Translations under genes and position numbers: made by a program
Source: Streptomyces sp. NBC_01476
GTDB taxonomy: Bacteria; Actinomycetota; Actinomycetes; Streptomycetales; Streptomycetaceae
Assembly: GCF_036227265.1 (NCBI RefSeq)
Contig: NZ_CP109446.1
Coordinates: 6,020,001-6,084,000 of the forward strand
Direction of reading: 5' to 3'
DNA: 64,000 nucleotides
Shown: one piece after another, positions 1 through 9,668 of the stretch
Numbering within the stretch: the first letter of the stretch is position 1
Layout: every line of letters begins with the position of its first letter
The notes under the pieces: model-generated
Told to the model about the DNA's origin: nothing
Databases searched by the model: none
What the model saw: only the letters and a program-made list of their open reading frames with translations

Positions 1-687
1 ATGAAAGGCGTCGAACTCGGCACCGCCAAGCGGATGAGCGAGGTCATCGAGGACGTCACCAAGGCCGGCCCCGAGCGGATCGCGGTCCTGTCAGGGCCCA
101 ACCTCGCCCCGGAGATCGCCGCCCGGCAGCCCGCCGCGGCCGTCGTCGCCTGCCAGGACGAGTCGGTGGCCCGCCGGTTCCAGACCGCCTGCCACACCGC
201 GTACTTCCGCCCGTACACCAACACCGACGTGGTCGGCTGCGAACTCGGCGGCGCGGTGAAGAACGTGATCGCACTCGCCGTCGGCATCGCCGACGGCATG
301 GGCATGGGCGACAACACCAAGGCGACGCTGATCACCCGCGGCCTGGCCGAGACCACCCGGCTGGGCCTGGCGATGGGTGCCGACCCGTACACCTTCGCCG
401 GTCTGGCCGGCATGGGCGACCTGGTGGCCACCTGCTCCTCGCCGCTCTCCCGCAACAACACCTTCGGCCAGAACCTGGGCCGCGGCATGAGTCTCAGCCA
501 GACCATCGCCGCCACCAGCCAGACCGCCGAAGGCGTCAAGTCCTGCGAATCGGTGGCCGATCTGGCCCGCCGGCACGGGGTGGACATGCCGATCACCGAG
601 ACCGTCGTCGACGTCGTGCACAACGGGAAATCGCCACTCACCGCCCTCAAAGAGTTGATGTCACGCTCCGCGAAGCCGGAGCGGTAA
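1..687 (+). CDS. gpsA: NAD(P)H-dependent glycerol-3-phosphate dehydrogenase (5'-truncated by window edge)
   Basis: The enzyme reduces dihydroxyacetone phosphate to sn-glycerol 3-phosphate in the cytosol, feeding phospholipid synthesis. The 228 visible residues hold the substrate loop SGPNLAPEI (31-39), the catalytic-lysine segment ELGGAVKNV (Lys87 of this fragment) and the GLAGMGDL motif of the helical C-terminal domain. The family is about 335 residues, so roughly 105 N-terminal residues including most of the Rossmann fold lie before the window. The ATG at base 1 is therefore an internal methionine, not the start. The stop is 12 bases before ddl, so cotranscription is likely. The identification is firm. 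Confidence 0.95.
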   Translation: MKGVELGTAKRMSEVIEDVTKAGPERIAVLSGPNLAPEIAARQPAAAVVACQDESVARRFQTACHTAYFRPYTNTDVVGCELGGAVKNVIALAVGIADGMGMGDNTKATLITRGLAETTRLGLAMGADPYTFAGLAGMGDLVATCSSPLSRNNTFGQNLGRGMSLSQTIAATSQTAEGVKSCESVADLARRHGVDMPITETVVDVVHNGKSPLTALKELMSRSAKPER

Positions 688-699
688 GGTCACGGCGAT

Positions 700-1836
700 A
701 TGAGCAACGTGCAGAAGTTCGACCGCAAACCGCGGGTGGCCGTCGTCTTCGGCGGGCGCAGCTCCGAGCACGGAGTTTCGGTGGTGACCGCCGCCAGCGT
801 GCTGCGCGCCATCGACCGCGACAAGTACGACGTCCTGCCCATCGGCATCACCAGCGAAGGCCGCTGGGCACTCACCGCAGACGAGCCCGAGCGGATGGCC
901 ATCGCCGAACGCCGGATGCCCACCGTCGAACAGGTCACCGACCACGAGGGCGCCGTGATGCTGCCGGTGGACCCGGCCAGCCGCGAAGTCGTCTACACCG
1001 AAGCCGGCGCCGTACCCAAGGTGCTCGGCGAGGTCGACGTCGTCTTCCCGATGCTGCACGGCCCCTACGGCGAGGACGGCACCCTCCAGGGCCTGCTGGA
1101 ACTCTCCGGGGTGCCCTACGTCGGGTCCGGCGTCCTGGCCTCCGCCGTGGGCATGGACAAGGAGTACATGAAGCGGATCTTCACCTCCTTCGGTCTGGCG
1201 GTCGGCCCGTACACGGTGATCAGGCCGCGCGAATGGGACCGTGGCCCGGAAGCCGTCCGCCGCAAGATCACCGACTTCGCCGGCGCCCACGGCTGGCCGC
1301 TGTTCATCAAGCCCGCCCGGGCCGGCTCCTCCTTCGGCATCAGCAAGGTCGAGAACACCGACGAACTCGACGCAGCGATCGCCGAGGCCCGCAGGCACGA
1401 CCCCAAGCTCATCGTCGAGGCGCTGCTCACCGGTCGCGAGATCGAGTGCGGTGTGCTGGAGTTCGAGGACGGACCGCGCGCGTCGCTGCCCGCCGAGATC
1501 CCCTCGGCGAACACCGAGGGCTTCTACGACTTCGACGCCAAGTACATCGACTCCGCGGAAGGCATCGTGCCCGCCCCGCTCACCGCCGAGCAGACCGCCG
1601 AGGTCCAGCGGCTCGCGGTGGCCGCGTTCGAGGCCGCCTCCTGCGAGGGCCTGGTCCGCGCCGACTTCTTCCTGCTGGACAACGGCCGGTTCGTGATCAA
1701 CGAGATCAACACGATGCCCGGCTTCACCCCCATCTCGATGTACCCGCGGATGTGGCAGGAGAGCGGCGTCAGCTACCCCGAACTCATCGACCGGCTCATC
1801 CAGGCCGCGCTGAGCCGGGCCACCGGCCTGCGTTGA
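700..1836 (+). CDS. ddl: D-alanine--D-alanine ligase
   Basis: This ATP-grasp ligase makes the D-Ala-D-Ala dipeptide for peptidoglycan precursors in the cytosol. The 378-residue product fits the family (350-380). Visible motifs are GGRSSEHGVS (18-27, Ddl signature 1), HGPYGEDG, the ATP-grasp lysine region KPARAGSSFG and the metal-binding NEINTMPGFT (334-343). The ATG at 700 lacks a clear Shine-Dalgarno sequence. A -10-like TAAGGT at 685-690 overlaps the gpsA stop, so a short-leader transcript is possible in addition to readthrough from gpsA. The gpsA-ddl pairing is common in actinobacteria. Confidence 0.95.
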   Translation: MSNVQKFDRKPRVAVVFGGRSSEHGVSVVTAASVLRAIDRDKYDVLPIGITSEGRWALTADEPERMAIAERRMPTVEQVTDHEGAVMLPVDPASREVVYTEAGAVPKVLGEVDVVFPMLHGPYGEDGTLQGLLELSGVPYVGSGVLASAVGMDKEYMKRIFTSFGLAVGPYTVIRPREWDRGPEAVRRKITDFAGAHGWPLFIKPARAGSSFGISKVENTDELDAAIAEARRHDPKLIVEALLTGREIECGVLEFEDGPRASLPAEIPSANTEGFYDFDAKYIDSAEGIVPAPLTAEQTAEVQRLAVAAFEAASCEGLVRADFFLLDNGRFVINEINTMPGFTPISMYPRMWQESGVSYPELIDRLIQAALSRATGLR

Positions 1837-1860
1837 GGCCCGTACGGTCCCGGAGGCGGC

Positions 1861-2355
1861 TCAGATCCCCTCCGGGATCGTCTTCTTCACGGCGCCGGCG
1901 AGATCGGTCAGCGGATCGAGATCGCCGGCGTACTTCTTCGGCAGTGTCACCTCGACGTACGCCTTGCGCAGCGTCGTGGTCAGCCGGAAGGATCCCCCCG
2001 GCTGCGGCTCGATCGACCAGCCGACCCCGTCCACCTCCACCCCGTCGGTCGACGCGGACGCGTCGGCGGCCGGCCGCGGCACCCCGCAGCGCAGCACGAT
2101 CGGGGGATCGCCCCACCCCGCGGTCAGACCGGACACCGGCTTGAGATCATGCTGGGGGAGGCCGTTCACCTTCGCCGGGAGCCGGGCGTGCAGCGCGGCG
2201 CAGTAACCGGCGGTCCGCGGGTCAGGAACCGGCACGGCGACCTTCTCGTCCGTACCGGAAGTGACACCGGAGAAACCCAGGACGTAGACCGCCGCCGCTG
2301 ACAGGCATGCGGCGGCGGACACGGCGATCAGTAGGGCCCGGCGGTGCGAACTCAC
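1861..2355 (-). CDS. DUF3515 family membrane-anchored protein
   Basis: The function is unknown. The 164-residue product begins with a GTG at 2355, has a short basic N-terminus and one hydrophobic segment at about residues 8-28, then a soluble extracytoplasmic domain with two cysteines (in GYCAAL and LRCGVP) that could form a disulfide. This matches the actinobacterial DUF3515 family, which is usually found beside ddl and thiL as here. It lies on the minus strand, convergent with ddl and downstream of the AsnC-like gene, from which a terminator hairpin at 2374-2389 separates it. The start has only a weak ribosome site. Confidence 0.8.
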   Translation of the reverse strand: MSSHRRALLIAVSAAACLSAAAVYVLGFSGVTSGTDEKVAVPVPDPRTAGYCAALHARLPAKVNGLPQHDLKPVSGLTAGWGDPPIVLRCGVPRPAADASASTDGVEVDGVGWSIEPQPGGSFRLTTTLRKAYVEVTLPKKYAGDLDPLTDLAGAVKKTIPEGI

Positions 2356-2373
2356 CGGCTGAGCATATAAAGA

Positions 2374-2389
2374 GCCCCCGCGAGGGGGC
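2374..2389 (-). terminator. Terminator of the AsnC-domain gene
   Basis: A perfect 6-bp G/C stem (2374-2379 with 2384-2389) with a GCGA loop sits 10 bases past the stop of the minus-strand gene at 2400. Read on the minus strand it is followed by TCTTTAT, a short U-rich run. It insulates the downstream DUF3515 gene. Confidence 0.6.
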
Positions 2390-2399
2390 CCGGTGGGGG

Positions 2400-2633
2400 C
2401 TATATATGTACGACAGGACAGGTCAGTGTGCGGGTGATGCCGTCCACCTGCTGGACTCTGGCGACCACCATGCGGCCGAGCTCGTCGACCGTGCCGGCCT
2501 GGGCCCGGACGATGACGTCATAAGGACCTGTGACGTCTTCGGCCTGGATGACTCCGTCGATCTTGGAAATCACCTCCGCTACTGCCGAGGCCTTGCCGAC
2601 CTCGGTCTGGATCAGGATGTACGCCTGTACCAC
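2400..2633 (-). CDS. Stand-alone Lrp/AsnC ligand-binding (RAM) domain protein
   Basis: The 77-residue product is a single Lrp/AsnC-type effector-binding domain (RAM fold) with no DNA-binding helix-turn-helix. It runs from VVQAYILIQTEVGKA through the family-typical GPYDVIVRAQ to LTCPVVHI. Such small proteins usually form dimers or octamers that bind amino acids and may modulate partner regulators; the ligand here is unknown. The start is taken at the GTG at 2633 because GGAGG lies five bases upstream on the minus strand; a longer frame reaching 2774 is not supported. It diverges from thiL. Confidence 0.85.
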   Translation of the reverse strand: MVQAYILIQTEVGKASAVAEVISKIDGVIQAEDVTGPYDVIVRAQAGTVDELGRMVVARVQQVDGITRTLTCPVVHI

Positions 2634-2812
2634 GGAACCTCCAGGGCGGCTTCGAGGATCATGTGGGAAGGGGGACGCCACGTTATCGCGTCGTCGCGCA
2701 CAGCGGGGAGACCCGCGCGGTACCTGACCCCCGTATTGACGGGAAACTCGACGGAAACGCGGCGGAACCGGCACGCGCCGGACCTGACGCCGACAGTGAA
2801 GGGGACGAAGTG

Positions 2813-3774
2813 ATGAAGGGGACTGTGGGCGAACTCGGGGAGTTCGGGCTGATCAGGGAGCTGACCGCCCGCCTCACCTCGACCCCCGCGGTACAACTCG
2901 GCCCCGGCGACGACGCGGCTGTGATCACCGCCCCCGACCGCAGGGTGGTGGCGACCACCGACGTACTCCTCGAAGGCCGCCACTTCCGGCGTGACTGGTC
3001 CACCGCCTACGACGTGGGCCGCAAGGCCGCGGCGCAGAACCTCGCCGACATCGCCGCCATGGGCGCGGTGCCCACCGCGGTCCTGCTCGGCCTCGTCGTC
3101 CCCGCCGAACTCCCCGCCACCTGGCCGGTCGAGCTGATGGACGGCATCCGCGACGAGTGCCAGGTGGCCGGCGCAGCGGTGGTCGGCGGCGACGTCGTAC
3201 GCGGCGAGACCATCACCGTCGCCATCACCGCTCTGGGTGATCTTCGCAACCGGGCCCCCGTCACCCGTTCGGGAGCCCGCCCGGGCAACCTCATCGCCGT
3301 GACCGGCTGGCTCGGCTGGTCCGCGGCCGGCCTCGCCGTCCTCTCCCGCGGCTTCCGCTCCCCGCGCGCCTTCGTCGAAGCCCACCGCAGGCCCGAACCG
3401 CCGTACCACGCGGGTCCGGCGGCGGCCGAACTCGGCGCCACCGCGATGACCGACGTCAGTGACGGCCTGGTCGCCGACCTCGGCCACATCGCCGCCGCCA
3501 GCGGCGTCGACATCGACCTGCGTTCCGCCGACATCGACGTCCCGGCCCAGATGTCCGACATCGGCCAGGCGGTCGGCGTCGACCCGCTGCACTGGGTGCT
3601 CACCGGCGGCGAGGACCACGCCATCGTCGCCGCCTTCCCCCGCGAGGTGAAACTCCCTGCCCGCTGGCGGGTCATCGGCGAGACCAGACCGCCGGCCGGC
3701 CGCATCCCGCAGGTCACCGTCGACGGCGCGCCCTGGGACAAGGCCGGCGGCTGGGACCACTTCGGCGACGAGTC

Positions 3775-3778
<4 letters not shown>
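2813..3778 (+). CDS. thiL: Thiamine-monophosphate kinase
   Basis: ThiL phosphorylates thiamine monophosphate to thiamine pyrophosphate with ATP, the last step of cofactor synthesis. The 321-residue product belongs to the AIR-synthase-like superfamily. It shows the nucleotide/Mg motif GPGDDAAV (30-37), TTDVLLEGRHF, a DVSDGLVADL segment and the C-terminal LTGGEDHAI motif. The ATG at 2813 is chosen because GAAGGGG precedes it; an in-frame GTG sits at 2810. Its stop overlaps the thiD start by four bases (GTGA), which indicates translational coupling. No TPP riboswitch is visible upstream, unlike the importer at 56 kb. Confidence 0.93.
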
Positions 3779-4605
<827 letters not shown>

Positions 4606-4606
4606 A

Positions 4607-4634
4607 AAGCCGGTCCACCAGGGTGGACCGGCTT
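4607..4634. terminator. Bidirectional terminator between thiD and rpmB
   Basis: A 13-bp perfect inverted repeat (4607-4619 with 4622-4634) begins two bases after the thiD stop. The arms begin with AA and end with TT, so it can terminate thiD on the plus strand and rpmB, which converges from the minus strand. Confidence 0.8.
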
Positions 4635-4740
4635 CTCGTAGCCGCAAGGCCGCGCTGCCACGACGAGCGCGTCATGCGCGCCGCACGCTTCAGCGCAAGA
4701 CCGGATCACCTCCGCTGACGCGGAGAGTTCGGCATCTCGC

Positions 4741-4926
4741 TCAGCGCGAGACCTTGCCGGCCTTGATGCACGAGGTGCAGACGTTGAGCCGCTTCGGCGT
4801 CTTCCCGACGACCGCACGCACGCGCTGGATGTTGGGGTTCCAACGACGCGGGGTACGGCGGTGCGAGTGGGAGATGCTGTTGCCGAAGCCCGGCCCCTTG
4901 CCGCAGACGTCGCAGTTGGCAGCCAC
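4741..4926 (-). CDS. rpmB: 50S ribosomal protein L28, zinc-binding (C+) form
   Basis: This is a large-subunit ribosomal protein of 61 residues. Cys5/Cys8 (CDVC) and Cys50/Cys53 (CTSC) form the four-cysteine zinc site of the C+ version of L28. The core SHSHRRTPRRWNPNIQ is typical. The GTG at 4926 is preceded by GGAG on the minus strand; an upstream in-frame ATG at 4953 would add nine unsupported residues. Actinobacteria often carry a second, zinc-free L28 controlled by Zur elsewhere; this copy is the zinc-replete one. Confidence 0.93.
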   Translation of the reverse strand: MAANCDVCGKGPGFGNSISHSHRRTPRRWNPNIQRVRAVVGKTPKRLNVCTSCIKAGKVSR

Positions 4927-5235
4927 GGGACACTCCAAAGACTTCAGATGCATTTACGATGAAAAGCCCGAGAGAGCCCCGGGCAACCGGAGCAGCATAC
5001 AACGACCGCTCCCGTACAACGAAACTACCACGGTCACGGCACCGTCCCGACCGGTCCGCCCGCCCGCCGCGGGCGGTGGCCCGCACGGGGTGGCCGGTGG
5101 CCCGCACCGGGCGGCCGGCGGCAGCACACCGGCAGCTCACCGGCCACGGATGGGTCGTCGTCGGTCGCGCATCGATGCACGGCGGATACGCTCACCAGCA
5201 GCAGCCCGCACGTTCCGGTGTTCCAGGAGGACCTG
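4927..5235. other. Divergent intergenic region rpmB / DAK2 gene
   Basis: About 309 bases without a gene. On the rpmB side a -10-like TATGCT (minus strand, 4994-4999) could drive rpmB. The middle holds a 21-bp-period direct repeat: CGGTGGCCCGCAC occurs at 5074-5086 and 5095-5107. The right end supplies the AGGAGG ribosome site of the next gene. No small reading frame with good codon bias was seen. Confidence 0.4.
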
Positions 5236-6996
5236 TTGCCGCCCTCGCTCGACGCTTCCGCCGTGCGCGCCTGGTGCCGGCTCTCGGTCAAGGCGCTGGG
5301 GCGGGCCCGCGAGGAGATCGACGCGATCAACGTCTATCCGGTGGCGGACGGGGACACCGGCACCAATCTCTGTCTGACCGCCGAGTCCGCGGCCCAGGCG
5401 GTCGAGGCGGTCTTCGCCGGCCGCGACACCACGGCGGCCGGCTCGCCGCCCACCCTCCCCGAGGCGTTCCGGGCGATGGCCCACGGCGCCCTCATCGGCG
5501 CCCGCGGCAACTCCGGCACGATCCTGGCCCAGTTGCTCCGCGGCATGAACGACGCGCTGGTCCTGTCCGAGGACGGCACGCTGTCCGCCACCGCGCTGCG
5601 CCAGGCCCTGCTCGCCGCCGCCGCCTCCGGATACGAGGCGGTGGCCCGCCCGGTCGAGGGCACCATGCTCAGCGTCGCCACCGGCGCCGCCCACGCCGCC
5701 CGCGATACGGAGGGCGGTCTCGGCGAAGTGGTCCGGGCCGCCCACGCCGGAGCGCTCGCCGCGCTTGCCGGCACCCCGGGGCAGCTCGGCGTCCTGCGGC
5801 AGGCCGGCGTGGTGGACGCGGGCGGTCTCGGCCTGGTCGCGGTCCTCGGCGCCCTGTGCGAGGCGGCCACCGGCGAGGCGCCGCACAGCCCGCAGGCGGG
5901 TATGGGTACGTCGTTCTGGCACGTCCACGCGCCGGCCGGGCCGGTGGACGGCCCGGCCTCGGCCTCGGCCTCGGCGAGGCGGGCGGACGGATCGGCCGGG
6001 CCGGTGGATGTTCCTGCCGGGCCGGACGGCGCGGCTGCCGACGAGGACGGGCCCGCCTGCCCGGAGGACGGGCGCGGGAGCGAAGGCGGGCCCGCCTTCG
6101 AGGTGATCTTCCTGCTGGAGGGCGCCGACGACGCGGCCGTCCGTACGCTGCGGGAGCGGCTCGACGCCCTCGGTGACTCGCTCGTCGTCGTCGGCGGCGA
6201 CGGCCTGTGGAACGTGCACGTCCATGTGGACGACGTCGGGGCCGCGGTCGAGGCGGGTATCGACGCCGGGCGCCCGTACCGCATCAGGGTCACCCACTTC
6301 GGCGAGCAGACCCGCCGCCTGGCCGGCGAACGCGCCCACCGGGCGGTGGTCGCGGTCGTGCACGGTGACGGCCTGGCGGGCCTGTGCGCCCAGGCGGGGG
6401 CGACCGTCGTCGCCGTACGGCCGGGCGAGCAGCCGGCCGGCGGGGAGATCGCCGCGGCCATCCGCCGCGCCCACGCCCGCGAGGTGATCCTGCTGCCCAA
6501 CGACACCGAGCTGCGGCACGCGGCGGGCGCGGCGGCCGAACAGGCCCGCGCCGACGGGGTGCGGGTCGCCCTCATCCCCACCCGCTCCGCGGTCCAGGGG
6601 CTCGCCGCCCTCGCCGTCCACGACCCGGACCGCCGCTTCGACGAGGACGTGGTCGCGATGACGGCGGCGGCCGGCGCGACCCGCTACGCCGAACTCGCGG
6701 TCGCCGAGCACCGCTCCTGGACCATGGCGGGCATCTGCCAGGCCGGCGACGTCCTCGGCCTCATCGACGGTGACGTCGCCCTCATCGGCAAGGACCCGGC
6801 GACCACGGCGGTCGCCCTCCTCGACCGCATGCTCGCGGCCGGCGGCGAACTCGTCACCCTCATCCCCGGCGCCACCGCCCCCTCCGACCTCACCCCCCGC
6901 ATCGAATCCCACGTCCACGCCACCCACCTCGCCGTCGACACGATCACCTACGCCGGCGGCCAGGAAAACGGCCTCCTCCTCATCGGCGTCGAGTGA
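5236..6996 (+). CDS. DAK2 / FakA-like kinase domain protein (DhaL-like)
   Basis: The N-terminal 200 residues are a DAK2 (DhaL-like) nucleotide-binding domain with INVYPVADGDTGTN, GARGNSGTILAQLLRG and GTMLSVATGAA, as in the fatty-acid kinase subunit FakA. A flexible Gly/Ala/Asp linker follows, then the C-terminal FakA region. In Firmicutes FakA phosphorylates exogenous fatty acids bound to FakB (DegV) proteins; whether this holds here is inference. The TTG at 5236 is chosen because a perfect AGGAGG (5225-5230) lies five bases before it; the GTG at 5218 precedes that site and is unlikely. The product is 586 residues. It is followed by a repeat-rich spacer and recG. Confidence 0.85.
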   Translation: MPPSLDASAVRAWCRLSVKALGRAREEIDAINVYPVADGDTGTNLCLTAESAAQAVEAVFAGRDTTAAGSPPTLPEAFRAMAHGALIGARGNSGTILAQLLRGMNDALVLSEDGTLSATALRQALLAAAASGYEAVARPVEGTMLSVATGAAHAARDTEGGLGEVVRAAHAGALAALAGTPGQLGVLRQAGVVDAGGLGLVAVLGALCEAATGEAPHSPQAGMGTSFWHVHAPAGPVDGPASASASARRADGSAGPVDVPAGPDGAAADEDGPACPEDGRGSEGGPAFEVIFLLEGADDAAVRTLRERLDALGDSLVVVGGDGLWNVHVHVDDVGAAVEAGIDAGRPYRIRVTHFGEQTRRLAGERAHRAVVAVVHGDGLAGLCAQAGATVVAVRPGEQPAGGEIAAAIRRAHAREVILLPNDTELRHAAGAAAEQARADGVRVALIPTRSAVQGLAALAVHDPDRRFDEDVVAMTAAAGATRYAELAVAEHRSWTMAGICQAGDVLGLIDGDVALIGKDPATTAVALLDRMLAAGGELVTLIPGATAPSDLTPRIESHVHATHLAVDTITYAGGQENGLLLIGVE

Positions 6997-7001
6997 CCCT
7001 T

Positions 7002-7062
7002 TTTTTGCCGCCTTCTCGCCTCCGGGCGCTGCCTTTTTGCCGCCTTCTCGCCTCCGGGCGCT
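7002..7062. repeat. Two 29-bp direct repeats downstream of the DAK2 gene
   Basis: An identical 29-bp segment starting TTTTTGCCGCCTTCTCG occurs at 7002-7030 and 7034-7062, a 32-bp period. The first copy begins three bases past a run of C after the stop codon. The T-runs could act as weak termination sites, but no stable hairpin precedes the first one. Confidence 0.8.
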
Positions 7063-7067
7063 TAAAT

Positions 7068-7140
7068 CCGGTGTCGACAGTCGATCGTGCTCGCTCGCTC
7101 GTTCCTCGCTCCCTGCGCGCGTTCTCCCTTTCGACACCGG
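7068..7140. repeat. Inverted repeat, 10-bp arms
   Basis: CCGGTGTCGA at 7068-7077 is the reverse complement of TCGACACCGG at 7131-7140. The 53-bp loop is rich in repeated TCGCTCG and CTCGCTC words. It lies between the direct repeats and the interspersed element and may form a cruciform or transcript hairpin. Its role is unknown. Confidence 0.6.
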
Positions 7141-7205
7141 CGCGCCCTTCGGCTCGCCGGCTACCGGCGTAACCCGGGGCGTCATGCGGAGGAAGCCGGG
7201 CACCC

Positions 7206-7336
7206 CAGGGGCGCGGGGAACTGCGCGACAAGCCACGACGCGACCGCGCCCAAGTCACCGGCAGAACGGGGCAGGACCTAAAGGGGCGCTGGGGGCACCC
7301 CCGGACGAAGTCTGGGGGAGGAACTGCGCGAGGAAC
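7206..7336. repeat. Streptomyces-type interspersed intergenic repeat (two related segments)
   Basis: The segment at about 7206-7240, containing GGGGCGCGGGGAACTGCGCG, and the segment at about 7279-7336, with GGGGGCACCCCCGGACGAAG, resemble short repeats that I recall from many Streptomyces intergenic regions. They share AACTGCGCGA at 7219-7228 and 7322-7331. The whole spacer 6997-7442 is non-coding by codon bias. Genome copy number cannot be judged from this window. Confidence 0.55.
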
Positions 7337-7442
7337 CCCCACCGGCGGACGCTTGGCCACTGACGGGTCGGGACCCGGTGAGGCGCGGAGCGAGAACGTG
7401 GCGCGCCGCAGGATGTCCGTGCCGTGCGTCAGGATGGAGACG

Positions 7443-9629
7443 ATGAGCGGCAACCCTTTGGACGAAAAGCTCCGCAACCTCGTCGGCGACCGCACCGCGA
7501 AAGTGCTGGACGAGCACCTCGGCCTGCGCACCGTCGGAGACCTGCTGCACCACTACCCGCGGCGGTACGCCGAACGCGGGGAGCTGACGCGGCTCGCCGA
7601 CCTCCCGGTCGACGAGTACGTCACCGTGGTCGCCCAGATCGCGAAAGCGGACAAGCGGACGTACGGCGGCGGCAAGGGCGTACGCCTTGAGGTCGTGGTG
7701 ACCGATGGCAGCGGCTCGCTCACCCTCGTGTTCTTCAGCAAGGCCGCGCACGCGCACGCCCACCGGCTGATCCCCGGCCGCCGCGGAATGTTCTCCGGAA
7801 AAGTCTCCGTCTTCAACCGGACCCGCCAACTCGCGCACCCCGACTACCAGTTGCTGGACGCCGACGAGGGCGAGGAGGCGGTGGACGCCTTCGCCAACCG
7901 GCTGATCCCGCTCTACCCCGCGGTCAAGCAGATCACCTCGTGGCGGATCGCCCAGGCCGTGGACATCGCCCTGAACTCACTGGGTGCGGCCGGCTGGGCC
8001 GGAGTCGGCGAGCCGCTGCCGGACGAGCTGCGGGCGGCCCGGCACCTCGCCCCGCTCCCCGAGGCGCTGGAGAAGATCCACCGGCCGCGTACCAGGGCCG
8101 ACATCGAGGCGGCCAGAAAGCGGCTGAAGTGGGACGAGGCCTTCGTCCTGCAGGTCGCGCTGGCCCGCAGAAGGGCCGACGAGTCCGCGCTGCCCGCGGT
8201 GCCGAGGACCCCGCAGCCGGACGGGCTGCTGACCGCCTTCGACGCGAAACTGCCGTTCACGCTCACCGACGGACAGAAGACGGTCACCGCGGAGATCTTC
8301 GCCGACCTGGCGACCGACCACCCGATGCACCGGCTGCTCCAGGGCGAGGTCGGCTCCGGCAAGACCCTGGTCGCGCTGCGGGCGATGCTCGGCGTGGTGG
8401 ACACCGGCGGCCAGGCGGCGATGCTCGCGCCCACCGAGGTGCTGGCGCAGCAGCACCACCGGTCCATCACCGAGATGATGGGCGAGCTGGCCCAGGCCGG
8501 CATGCTCGGCGGCTCCGAGCTGGGCACGAAGGTGGTGCTGCTGACCGGCTCGATGGGCACCGCGGCCCGGCGGCAGGCGCTGCTCGACCTGGTGACCGGC
8601 GAGGCCGGGATCGTGATCGGCACGCACGCGCTGATCGAGGACAAGGTGAAGTTCCTCGACCTGGGCCTGGTGGTGGTGGACGAGCAGCACCGCTTCGGCG
8701 TGGAGCAGCGGGACGCGCTGCGGGCCAAGGCCGCCCAGCCGCCGCATCTGCTGGTGATGACCGCCACCCCGATCCCGCGGACGGTCGCGATGACCGTCTT
8801 CGGTGATCTGGAGACCTCCGTGCTGGACCAACTGCCCGCCGGGCGCTCGCCGATCGCCACCCATGTCGTACCGGCCGCCGAGAAGCCGCACTTCCTGGCC
8901 AGGGCCTGGGAGCGGGTACGCGAGGAGGTCGAGGGCGGGCACCAGGCGTATGTGGTGTGCCCGCGGATCGGCGACGAGGAGGACGGCCGCAAGAAGCCGG
9001 ACGACGGGGAGCGCCGCCCGCCGCTCGCCGTGCTGGACACCGCAGAGCAGCTGACGGCCGGCCCGCTCGCCGGGCTGCGGGTCGAGGTGCTGCACGGGCG
9101 GATGGCGCCGGATGCCAAGGACGACGTGATGCGCCGCTTCGCCGCGGGCGAGGTCGACGTCCTGGTCGCCACCACCGTGATCGAGGTCGGGGTGAACGTA
9201 CCCAACGCCACCGTGATGGTGATCATGGACGCCGACCGGTTCGGCGTCTCCCAGCTGCACCAGCTGCGCGGCCGGGTCGGCCGCGGCAGCGCGCCTGGCC
9301 TGTGCCTGCTGGTCTCCGAGGCCCCTGAGGCGAGTGCGGCCCGCGCCCGGCTGGACGCGGTCGCCGCCACCCTGGACGGCTTCGAGCTCTCCCGGATCGA
9401 CCTCGAACAGCGCCGGGAGGGCGACGTGCTGGGCCAGGCGCAGTCCGGCAGCCGCTCGTCGCTGCGGGTGCTGACCGTCATCGACGACGAGGAGGTGATC
9501 GCCGCCGCCCGTGACGAGGCCACCGCGGTGGTCGCCGCCGACCCGGAGCTGGCCGCGCACCCCGATCTGCGCAGCGCGCTGGAGAGCCTGCTGGACGCGG
9601 ACCGCGAGGAGTACCTGGACAAGGGGTGA
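7443..9629 (+). CDS. recG: ATP-dependent DNA helicase RecG
   Basis: RecG remodels stalled forks and branched DNA and processes R-loops. The 728-residue product has an N-terminal wedge/OB domain, Walker A GEVGSGKT at about 301-308, the DEAD-box-like VVVDEQHRFGV near 412, TATPIPRT near 440, helicase motif V/VI region ATTVIEVGVNVPNA with GRVGRG, and the RecG C-terminal tail. The ATG at 7443 gives the usual family length; upstream in-frame starts would run into the interspersed repeat spacer. recG-rsmD-coaD order is conserved in actinobacteria. Confidence 0.95.
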   Translation: MSGNPLDEKLRNLVGDRTAKVLDEHLGLRTVGDLLHHYPRRYAERGELTRLADLPVDEYVTVVAQIAKADKRTYGGGKGVRLEVVVTDGSGSLTLVFFSKAAHAHAHRLIPGRRGMFSGKVSVFNRTRQLAHPDYQLLDADEGEEAVDAFANRLIPLYPAVKQITSWRIAQAVDIALNSLGAAGWAGVGEPLPDELRAARHLAPLPEALEKIHRPRTRADIEAARKRLKWDEAFVLQVALARRRADESALPAVPRTPQPDGLLTAFDAKLPFTLTDGQKTVTAEIFADLATDHPMHRLLQGEVGSGKTLVALRAMLGVVDTGGQAAMLAPTEVLAQQHHRSITEMMGELAQAGMLGGSELGTKVVLLTGSMGTAARRQALLDLVTGEAGIVIGTHALIEDKVKFLDLGLVVVDEQHRFGVEQRDALRAKAAQPPHLLVMTATPIPRTVAMTVFGDLETSVLDQLPAGRSPIATHVVPAAEKPHFLARAWERVREEVEGGHQAYVVCPRIGDEEDGRKKPDDGERRPPLAVLDTAEQLTAGPLAGLRVEVLHGRMAPDAKDDVMRRFAAGEVDVLVATTVIEVGVNVPNATVMVIMDADRFGVSQLHQLRGRVGRGSAPGLCLLVSEAPEASAARARLDAVAATLDGFELSRIDLEQRREGDVLGQAQSGSRSSLRVLTVIDDEEVIAAARDEATAVVAADPELAAHPDLRSALESLLDADREEYLDKG

Positions 9630-9668
9630 GCGCCGGGTGAGGGGTACTGTCGGGCCCGTGAGCAGCTC

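Noticed and set aside
5137..7236. 699-codon minus-strand frame across the DAK2 gene
   Set aside because: Shadow of the DAK2 reading frame; no motif and no ribosome site.
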